Assembly: GCA_005879015.1 (NCBI GenBank)
Contig: VBMC01000064.1
Coordinates: forward strand, 1 to 9,204
Direction: 5' to 3'
DNA from: Methanobacteriota archaeon
GTDB taxonomy: Archaea > Thermoplasmatota > Thermoplasmata > RBG-16-68-12
DNA length: 9,204 bases
Under the pieces are notes generated by a model. It was given only the letters and a program-made list of their open reading frames with translations. It was not told the origin of the DNA and ran no database searches. Every line of letters starts with the position of its first letter. The stretch's first letter is position 1. Positions 1-6,359 of the stretch are shown in pieces. Position numbers and translations under genes: made by a program.

Positions 1-94
1 CGGCTCGAACCCCCGCATCCTTGAGGTAACCCGAGCGGACGAGCCGGTCCACCATGCGCACCCGCTCGGCCGGGAAATCGACGCCCCGTCCCAT
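1..94 (-). CDS. pcm: Protein-L-isoaspartate O-methyltransferase, N-terminal fragment (runs off left edge)
   Basis: Only the first 31 codons are present. They read MGRGVDFPAERVRMV and then DRLVRSGYLKDAGVRA. The pattern of an R-M-V start, a short helix, 'LVRSGYL' and a following 'V-R/I-x-A' is the usual beginning of PCMT enzymes (compare 'RMVExLVxxGxIxxxxVxxAM'). These enzymes use S-adenosylmethionine to methylate L-isoaspartyl residues in aged cytosolic proteins so that they can be repaired. The catalytic SAM-binding part lies outside the window, so the call rests on the N-terminus alone. The ATG at 94 is the only good start, because an in-frame TGA lies four codons upstream (104-106) and the next Met is residue 14. 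No Shine-Dalgarno sequence is visible. A weak TATA-like ACTTATG on the minus strand about 28 nt upstream could allow a leaderless transcript. The permease gene ends 40 nt upstream on the same strand, so co-transcription is possible. Confidence 0.72.
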   Translation of the reverse strand, partial: MGRGVDFPAERVRMVDRLVRSGYLKDAGVRA

Positions 95-134
95 TGGGCC
101 ACGTCAGACGTCCGGAGCGGCATAAGTCTTGTTC

Positions 135-1397
135 TCACGCCGGCACGAGGAGGGCGATCAACAGCGTCGAGAGGAATAGCGTCGCGGCGGTGACCGGCAA
201 ACCTGCCTTCATGAAATCCTTCATCGTCACTGTGACGCCATCGCGGGACGCGGCCTGGACGACGATCACGTTGCACGCGGCGCCCAAGATCGTCGCGTTT
301 CCCGCGAGGGTCGAGCTCGCGGCCAAGGCGAGCCAGAGCTGCGTGGACCCTTGCGGGACGACCTCGGCGAGAAGGAGCACGGCAGGCACGTTGCTCATCA
401 GATTCGAGAGGAGGGACGATAGCCCGACGAGCCAGACCAGCCCGCCCGAACGTCCACCGAGGGCGGTCGTGAATCCCCCCTGGATCGCCGCGGAGAGCCC
501 GGACGCCCGAACCCCTCCGAGGACGACGAAGAGGCCGATGAAGAAGAGGATGATGCTCCAGTCCACTTTCGCGATCAGGGCGCGGGCCGTCGAGTTCGTC
601 AGGAACGGAAGGAAGAACAGGACGAAGGAACCGCCCGCGAGGGCGATGAGGGGAAGCCAGTCCGGGGTGCCGGAGGCCAGGAACGCCCCCGACACCGCGA
701 CCGTGACCCCGAGGGTGAAGCCGAGGCCCCTCCGCTGGAGAGGGACGACCGGCATCGAAGTGACGGCGACGAGCGGGGCCGCCAGGTCCTTTCGGAAGAC
801 CAGCCAGACGAGACCGATCGAGACGGCCAGACACACAATCGTGATGGGGAGGAGGTAGGCGCTGAACGTGAGGAACGGAATGCCGGACCGGATCGCGATG
901 AACGCGTTCTGCGGGTTGCCGACCTCCGTCGCGACGCTCCCGACGTTCGCCGCGATCGCCACCGCGACCAGGTAAGGCACCGGATTGACGCGCAGGGCCC
1001 GGGCGCTCCGCACGACGACCGGAGTCACGAGCAGGGCGATCGTGTCGTTCAGGACGAGCGCGGAGAGAGCGGCCGTCGCAATCATCAACCACGCGAGGAA
1101 CCAAGCCTGACTCTTCGCTCGAAGGGCAATCCGCGAGGAGACCAGGTCGAAGAATCCGCAGACGTCCAGGCCGGCCACGAGGACCATCATGCCGACCAGG
1201 AGCAGGAGGACATCCAGGTTGATTGCAAGAAGCGCATCGGCCGGCGTCAGGACGCCGAGGACGAGCATGAGCGCCCCGCCGAGCATCGCGACCGCGGGTC
1301 GCTCGATCGGGAAACGCCGGATGTTCCGCAGCGAGATGAGCACGTAGGTGACGAAGAACACGGCCGTCGCGACGGCCAGGGTCGCGGAAGACGCCAA
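135..1397 (-). CDS. SLC13/ArsB-type (ion transporter superfamily) membrane permease
   Basis: This is a 420-residue, very hydrophobic protein with roughly ten to twelve membrane segments, the usual length for the citrate-transporter-like/ArsB-NhaD families. Two half-repeats are visible. The first has LVLNDTIALLVTP (about residues 114-126) followed by ANVGSVATEVGNPQN (150-164). The second has LLSNLMSNVPAVLLL (329-343) followed by AGNATILGAACNVIVV (365-380). Paired Asn-Asp/Ser-Asn hairpin motifs and GNPxN/G-x-N loops line the substrate site in this superfamily. Substrate cannot be assigned from sequence: anions (dicarboxylate, sulfate), arsenite and Na+/H+ exchange are all found among relatives, and the form resembles YbiR-like 'anion transporter' proteins. 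The start is TTG at 1397. It is the first start-type codon after the in-frame TAA at 1464-1466, and no ATG or GTG is available upstream. No Shine-Dalgarno site precedes it. The gene is divergent from the surface-protein gene and lies 40 nt upstream of the PCMT start. Confidence 0.82.
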   Translation of the reverse strand: MASSATLAVATAVFFVTYVLISLRNIRRFPIERPAVAMLGGALMLVLGVLTPADALLAINLDVLLLLVGMMVLVAGLDVCGFFDLVSSRIALRAKSQAWFLAWLMIATAALSALVLNDTIALLVTPVVVRSARALRVNPVPYLVAVAIAANVGSVATEVGNPQNAFIAIRSGIPFLTFSAYLLPITIVCLAVSIGLVWLVFRKDLAAPLVAVTSMPVVPLQRRGLGFTLGVTVAVSGAFLASGTPDWLPLIALAGGSFVLFFLPFLTNSTARALIAKVDWSIILFFIGLFVVLGGVRASGLSAAIQGGFTTALGGRSGGLVWLVGLSSLLSNLMSNVPAVLLLAEVVPQGSTQLWLALAASSTLAGNATILGAACNVIVVQAASRDGVTVTMKDFMKAGLPVTAATLFLSTLLIALLVPA

Positions 1398-1468
1398 CGC
1401 GCGCCGGATGACCCGGATCGCTATGGAACTTTCCGCGATGCGCGAGGTTCGAGAGGTCTCCCATTACA

Positions 1469-1476
1469 CTTATATA
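1469..1476 (+). promoter_or_regulatory. Archaeal TATA box (box A) for the surface-protein gene
   Basis: The plus strand carries CTTATATA, a close match to the archaeal box A consensus, in an otherwise GC-rich spacer. With the usual spacing of about 25 nt to the start site, transcription would begin near 1498-1500, leaving a leader of about 64 nt. That leader would include the GAGGAG ribosome-binding site at 1550-1555, eight nt before the ATG at 1564. No convincing purine-rich BRE precedes the box. Confidence 0.6.
1471..1476 (-). promoter_or_regulatory. Possible TATA box for the divergent permease, same TATATA core
   Basis: The core TATATA is its own reverse complement, and the minus strand reads GTATATAAG here. 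A start site about 25 nt downstream would be near 1447, about 50 nt before the TTG start of the permease. No other AT-rich element lies between 1398 and 1468, so this is the only candidate. The orientation match is poorer than on the plus strand, so the permease may use a weaker promoter. Confidence 0.3.
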
Positions 1477-1511
1477 CCGTTACTCAATTCGCCGCATTCT
1501 CCGGCTCCCGC

Positions 1512-1519
1512 AACCGGTT
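1512..1519. repeat. 8-bp perfect palindrome in the leader of the surface-protein gene
   Basis: AACCGGTT is a perfect palindrome lying about 36 bp downstream of the TATA box, at about +13 to +20 relative to the predicted start site. That position would suit an operator for a dimeric repressor. The palindrome does not extend outward, and short palindromes occur by chance in GC-rich DNA, so the evidence is weak. Confidence 0.2.
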
Positions 1520-1563
1520 CGACGATGGGTCGGATTGACTGGGTGAACTGAGGAGAACCTCGA

Positions 1564-4500
1564 ATGCCTGTCCGAGCCCGCCGCGGTATCGAGGCGCTCG
1601 CGATCCTCCTCGTGATCCTTCTCGGGGTCTCCGTACTCCTTCCGCTGACTGCGGCTGCCGCGGCCCAGGTCACGGGCTTCATCTCCACGTGCGGGGGGCC
1701 CGCGACTCCGGTTCCCGGGGCGACGGTGACCCTCGTGGACGCCAACGGGATCGCCCCGCCCGCGACGGCGACGACGGACGGTGGGGGCGTGTACATCTTC
1801 GCGGGGCCGCCTCCGGCCAGCTATACGATCACGGCGAACCAATCCGCCTACTACGGCGCCGAAAGCGGAACTCCGGTGCGCTTTGACGGAAGCGTGACAA
1901 AGCGGATCGACCTGTGCATGTACCCGCATGGGACTCCCACGAGCAACCTCGCCGTGACGGTCCTGAACGGAGCCACCCCGGTCCCAGGGGCAAGGGTGGC
2001 CGCCTTCCAGTCAACGAACCCGACGAACCGGATTCAGCTCGTCGCACAGGGTACTACGGGCACCACGGGCGTCGTGAACCTCACCGTGTGGGACGCGACC
2101 TTCCAGTTGCGCACGTCGGCCTCCCTGCTTCCGACGGTGGAGTCGTCGGTCATAGTGAGCGGACCGACCTCCGTCACGGTCAACCTCGCCACCGTACCGT
2201 TGGTGCTGTTCGGGCACGCCGTGGATACTAACCACACCTTCCTCGGGTCCGGCGTCGTCGCCTGGCTCTACAACCCGCTTCAGGCAAACACGAGCCTCTC
2301 GCGCCTCATTCCCGGGACGGTGACCGCCAGCTTTTTCCAGTTTGAAACCGCCCGGGTGCCCAGTCCGGCGACGTACACCCTCATCGTCGACGCGGACGGC
2401 TATCTGTCTTCCAAGGAGTCCATCACGATACCCGGCGTAACGAACCCGCACGATGTGACGCTTCAACCGGCACCACAGGAGCGATACGGCACGACCGTGG
2501 CATACGGAACCGCGGACTGGAACAACCTGACCGCCTGGCGGAACCTCACCTTGAACGCCGACAGCACGTTGCCGGGACTCGGGCCCGCGAACCTGCGTGA
2601 TCTTCGCCTGCAAATCGATTCGACGCTTGGAAATGGAGACGGGTCCTTGAGCCCGCAGGAAATCACGGCGTTCCAGACCTGGGTCTGCAACAAAGGGCCC
2701 GCGTACGTGGCGACGGACGGTTTCTTCACGACGAACGGTCGGGCGTACAACTCGACCGCCGGTCCTTGCGGCATGACGGTCAGCCCGACACTGACGAACC
2801 CCAACGGCGGTGTATGGATCAATACCACAACGCCCACGCCATACAAGATCAAACAGGCGCCGCCCTATCTCACGACGGGTGCGAAAACGTACTTCGTAAA
2901 CATGACAATGGTGGCCGACTCGAATTCGTCGGCCTACCAGAATTACACGTACACGGTGATCCTCCCCAAGAAGTACGAACTCAACACGACGACCGTCGTC
3001 CCAGCCAACGCCCCCGTGACCACGCAGAACTTCACCCGGTTCACGGTGGATCCGGGCGTCACCTCGGGCAAGCCCCAGATCCGCATGACGGTGTCCCAAT
3101 CCCGGAACGGTACCGCACGGGCGAAGGTCACCGCACCGACCGGGAAATTCTATGTGCAAAACGCGACGTTCACGAACTATCAAGCCTACGTCGCGAACAA
3201 CACGAACCTCACCTTCAGTGCGGGGGACAGCACGGATCCGAACGATCACGTCACGGAAGCGAACTTCACCTGGCGCTTCACGATGAATCCCGTCGACACC
3301 CGCTATGGAATCTCCCCCGTCTACAAGTACCGGCAGAACGGGACGTACAACGCGAGCATCGTCATGCGGGAGACCGGCGGCAACGTTTCGTTCCGCAACG
3401 TCACTCTGTACGTAGACGACCAGTTGCCCGTCGCGAAGATCCGGACGAATCGCACAGGTTCCGGCAACGCGAATGGCCTCACCCTCAAGGTGGACCAAGG
3501 GATCGTCGTCCGCTTCGACGGCGCCCTCTCGACGGACCTCGCCTATCCCGGGACTCCGGGCAAGATCCTGGATTCTGGATACGCGTGGGATTTCGGCGAC
3601 GGGACCCCGGTCCGGACGGGCCGCATCCAGAACTATACGTTCCCGAAGCCCGGCCTGTTCAAGGTGAACCTGACGGTCACGGACAGCGTCGGTTGGAAAG
3701 GTGCGAACGCGACGTTGAACGCGCAGGTGAACGATACGAAGGCTCCTGTCCCCGCGTTCGACATCCTGGATCCGTCCAAGGACTGGACCGTGATCACGAG
3801 CCCGATCGAACAGAGGACGATCGCCCTGAATGCGTCGAAGACGACGGACGACCACGACAAGTTGGCGGCGCTGAACTTCACCTGGACGATCCCGGGACCC
3901 ATCGTCGGCCTGGAAACGGGCGTCGCGAACCACACGAAGTATGGGGTGAATGTGAGCTTCGCGTGGCAGGAATGGAACAACAGCTATGCGGTCCTGTTGT
4001 CCGTCAAAGATACGGGATTCCGGGGCAACGATCCCGGCAAGCCGAACACCGGGAACCTCACGCGAAAGATCAACGTCCAGATCGACCCCCTGCTCCATGC
4101 GGACCTCCGGATCGACGCGGGCACGCTCAAGATCACTCCGGCGGAACCAGCGGAGGGCGACCTCGTGACGATCACCGTGAACGTCACGAACAAAGTGGGC
4201 CGGAAGGCTGCCGAGGATGTGACCACCGAAGTCCGGTCCATCGCCGGGGGCGTGACGACGGTCGTGTCGAGCGGTGCGGACTGGTTCGACAAGAACGGCC
4301 CGCGGGGAACGAACCACGCGATTGCCTCCGGCGAAACCGTGAAGCTCGTCTTCTCCGTGCGGCTGTACGGCCAAGGGAATAAGACGGTCCAGGTGTACGC
4401 CGCCGACAAGACGGAACCGTACACATGGATCACGCCGGAGAATCGGGCCGCTCAAACGGTGAACGTGCGGCAGCCCTGGTGGCAACCATACGCGATCGTG

Positions 4501-4671
4501 GCCGCCGTGGTCGGGGTCATCGTCCTGTTCGTCTTCGCGATGTACTTCCGCCGCAAGGTGAAGGCCGGTGAATGGCGCTCGCTCCGCGGACGCCGCGGCG
4601 CGCGGGCCGAGGGAGAGGAGAAGAAGCCGCGGAGAGAAAGGGAAGTAAAGGAAGAGAAGAAACGCCTGTAG
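1564..4671 (+). CDS. Large secreted, membrane-anchored surface protein with carboxypeptidase-regulatory-like, EF-hand-like, PKD and CARDB-like domains
   Basis: This is a 1035-residue protein. Residues 1 to about 35 form a Sec-type signal peptide (basic start, then a hydrophobic core ending TAAAAA). Residues about 36-122, 124-205 and 208-310 look like three beta-sandwich units; the first has the 'PVPGATVTLVDANG...GGGVYIF...SYTITA' pattern of carboxypeptidase regulatory-like domains. Residues 352-366 contain DSTLGNGDGSLSPQE, an EF-hand-like calcium loop with a short insertion. Three PKD-like repeats follow at about 545-617, 620-722 (with the classic WDFGDG at 675-680) and 725-842. A CARDB-like domain spans about 847-955. 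One membrane helix lies at about 976-995, followed by a 40-residue cytoplasmic tail rich in Lys, Arg and Glu. Four cysteines (43, 118, 375, 402) could form two disulfides. About 35 N-x-S/T sequons imply heavy N-glycosylation. No enzyme motif was seen. Adhesion or an S-layer-related role is an inference. The ATG is chosen from its GAGGAG site (1550-1555) and the signal peptide directly after it. Confidence 0.82.
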   Translation: MPVRARRGIEALAILLVILLGVSVLLPLTAAAAAQVTGFISTCGGPATPVPGATVTLVDANGIAPPATATTDGGGVYIFAGPPPASYTITANQSAYYGAESGTPVRFDGSVTKRIDLCMYPHGTPTSNLAVTVLNGATPVPGARVAAFQSTNPTNRIQLVAQGTTGTTGVVNLTVWDATFQLRTSASLLPTVESSVIVSGPTSVTVNLATVPLVLFGHAVDTNHTFLGSGVVAWLYNPLQANTSLSRLIPGTVTASFFQFETARVPSPATYTLIVDADGYLSSKESITIPGVTNPHDVTLQPAPQERYGTTVAYGTADWNNLTAWRNLTLNADSTLPGLGPANLRDLRLQIDSTLGNGDGSLSPQEITAFQTWVCNKGPAYVATDGFFTTNGRAYNSTAGPCGMTVSPTLTNPNGGVWINTTTPTPYKIKQAPPYLTTGAKTYFVNMTMVADSNSSAYQNYTYTVILPKKYELNTTTVVPANAPVTTQNFTRFTVDPGVTSGKPQIRMTVSQSRNGTARAKVTAPTGKFYVQNATFTNYQAYVANNTNLTFSAGDSTDPNDHVTEANFTWRFTMNPVDTRYGISPVYKYRQNGTYNASIVMRETGGNVSFRNVTLYVDDQLPVAKIRTNRTGSGNANGLTLKVDQGIVVRFDGALSTDLAYPGTPGKILDSGYAWDFGDGTPVRTGRIQNYTFPKPGLFKVNLTVTDSVGWKGANATLNAQVNDTKAPVPAFDILDPSKDWTVITSPIEQRTIALNASKTTDDHDKLAALNFTWTIPGPIVGLETGVANHTKYGVNVSFAWQEWNNSYAVLLSVKDTGFRGNDPGKPNTGNLTRKINVQIDPLLHADLRIDAGTLKITPAEPAEGDLVTITVNVTNKVGRKAAEDVTTEVRSIAGGVTTVVSSGADWFDKNGPRGTNHAIASGETVKLVFSVRLYGQGNKTVQVYAADKTEPYTWITPENRAAQTVNVRQPWWQPYAIVAAVVGVIVLFVFAMYFRRKVKAGEWRSLRGRRGARAEGEEKKPRREREVKEEKKRL

Positions 4672-4695
4672 ACGAATTCCTCGACTTCCTTTCCG

Positions 4696-4708
4696 GACCG
4701 CTACGGTC
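4696..4708. terminator. Small hairpin between convergent genes, possible terminator element
   Basis: GACCG-CTA-CGGTC is a perfect 5-bp stem with a three-base loop. It sits in the 36-bp gap between the stop of the surface-protein gene (4669-4671) and the argS stop (TAG on the minus strand, 4708-4710), and overlaps the last base of the latter. On the plus strand it is preceded by the pyrimidine-rich TTCCTTTCC. Archaeal termination depends mainly on U-rich tracts, and no long T-run follows the stem on either strand, so a terminator role is only possible. Confidence 0.22.
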
Positions 4709-6359
4709 TACATTTCCTTCGGAGCCTTGAGCCCCAAGCATTCGAGCGCATTCTGAAGAACGATCCGGGCGGCAGAGACGAGATCGATCCGTGCATCCCG
4801 GAGGCTCTCCGGTTCCGCCGTGAGCACGGGACAGTCGCGGTAGAACTGGTTGAATTGAGCCGCGAATTCCGACGCCTCCCCGGCAACCGAATGGACCCGC
4901 CGTCCGAGGGCCGCGTCGCGGAGGCCCAATGGGAACTTCGCGATCCGTCGAAGGAGGCGTTGCTCCTGGGCATGGACGAGAAGGCGGTGATCCGCCCGGC
5001 CGCTTCCGTTCGATTTCGCGAGGATGCTGCAGGCCCTCGCATGGGCGTACTGGACGAAGGGCGATGGACCCGGACGATGTTGTACCGGACGGCCGAGATT
5101 CCGATCGTCTCGGCGATCTCCCGTTTCTTCGCCTCAGACAGGTCCGTGCGCCGCTTCGACACCTCCGTATAGGCGCGGTCGAGGGCCTCGTCGATCAAGT
5201 CGTCGAGGTGCACGACCCGTCCTTTCCGCGTCGACATGCGACCCTCGGGCAGGTTCACGAACGCGTAGAAGATCGTCTCCGGAGCCCAATCAATCCCCAT
5301 AAGTCGGAACGCGGCTTTGAGCCGCTGGAACGTGAGCTTGTGATCCTCGCCGAGGATGTTGATCGCGACATCGCACCGCCCCATCTTGCTCAAATGGTAC
5401 GCGATGTCCCGCGTCGTGTACAGGGATGTCCCGTCCTTCCGGACGAACACGTACTTCGCGGCATCGCCTTCGAGGCCGAACGAGCTGAGGTCGATGTAGT
5501 GGGCCCCGTCCTCCTCCTTGCTCAGGGGCATGAGTCGCTCGATGACCCGCTGCACGCTCCCGTCGAGGATCGCGTCGCTCTCCCAGAAGAAGGAATCGAA
5601 CGTCACATTCACGCGGCGGAGGCTGTCGAGGATGCTCTCCAGGATCGCCTCGCCGATCTTGCGAATGTCCTTCGTCAGCCGGACGTCTCCGCCCTCGAAC
5701 CGCTGGGTGAGCTGCTCGATCTCCCGCTTGAGAGACTCGTCCTTTTCGAGCCTCTCGCTCGCCTCCTGGTACAGCTTCACGTAGCGGTACTCGACGCGCT
5801 CCTCCGGATCCTTGGACTTCCCCGAAAGATGCGTCACCGCCCAGTACAGGAGGACCATCTGGCGGCCGATGTCGTTCACCAGGTACTCGCTTTTGACCGG
5901 GAAGCCGACGAATCGCAACAGGCGGACGAGAGCGTCCCCCAGGAACGGATTCCGCGCGCGGCCGACGTGGAGGGGTCCTGTCGGATTCGCACTCGTGTGC
6001 TCCAGGAGGATCCGCTCCTTCTGGCGGGGTGATTGGCCGTACCGTTCGCCCATGGAGCCGACGGAGGCGAGGACGAGTTCGGCGAACGGGCCCGGTTCCA
6101 TGACGAAATTGACGTACGCTCCTTCCGCACGGAGGGCGGAGAACGGAGCCCCAACCTGGCGGCGGGCAATGAGGGCCGCGACCTCGACGGGGGATTGCTT
6201 CCGTTCCTTCGCCCAGGCATGTGTCGCGAGGGAGAAGAGTCCGCGGTCCTCCGGCGCATCCGACACCGTGCCGGGCGTGGTGAGATGAAGCTCGAACTCG
6301 ATCGCGCGCAGCTCCTGCTCCGCCCGGTCCCGGAGCTCGGACCACGGATCGTGGCCCAT
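4708..6359 (-). CDS. argS: Arginyl-tRNA synthetase with an internal frame break and small deletion near 5059-5060
   Basis: A class I synthetase that charges tRNA-Arg with arginine using ATP in the cytosol. From the ATG at 6359 the first frame gives 433 residues: an N-terminal tRNA-binding domain (about 1-115), the signature HTSANPTGPLHVGRARN (121-137, HVGR in place of HIGH), and GRMSTRKGRVVHLDDL (373-388, the KMSK-type loop). It runs to AVRYNIVRV (423-431). After two extra bases (5059-5060) the family sequence resumes in another frame at 5058 with FVQYAHARACSIL and continues for 116 residues, including EFAAQFNQFYRDCPVL and a C-terminal APKEM. The total of 549 residues is slightly short of the usual 560-570. 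Archaeal ArgRS normally has about 21 residues between the VRYNIVRV and FVQYAHARA motifs, and here there are fewer than three. About 55 bases therefore seem lost, which also explains the frame change. Family identity is certain; whether the gene is intact in the cell is not. The start overlaps the aRF1 stop (TGATG), implying coupled translation. Confidence 0.9.

Noticed and set aside
1398..1563. Possible tRNA or small RNA in the divergent spacer (GGTTCGA-like T-arm at about 1446)
   Set aside because: No matching acceptor, D or anticodon stems can be drawn, and the segment is explained by promoters and a leader.
2766..4382. 538-residue plus-strand open frame inside the surface-protein gene
   Set aside because: It is full of His, Arg, Asp and Gln with no recognisable fold. 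The overlapping frame explains the DNA fully.
2011..4485. 824-residue open frame antisense to the surface-protein gene
   Set aside because: Its translation is rich in Arg, Val, Asp and Gly with no domain, signal or membrane pattern. It is a shadow of a GC-rich gene whose own frame has clear PKD motifs and a signal peptide.
4701..5060. C-terminal 120 residues of the uninterrupted 613-residue argS frame
   Set aside because: After IVRVHRP the translation becomes Ser/Arg-rich nonsense. The real ArgRS C-terminus (FVQYAHARA to APKEM) lies in the neighbouring frame.
4929..6032. 367-residue plus-strand open frame antisense to argS
   Set aside because: No family resemblance; it covers conserved ArgRS sequence on the other strand.
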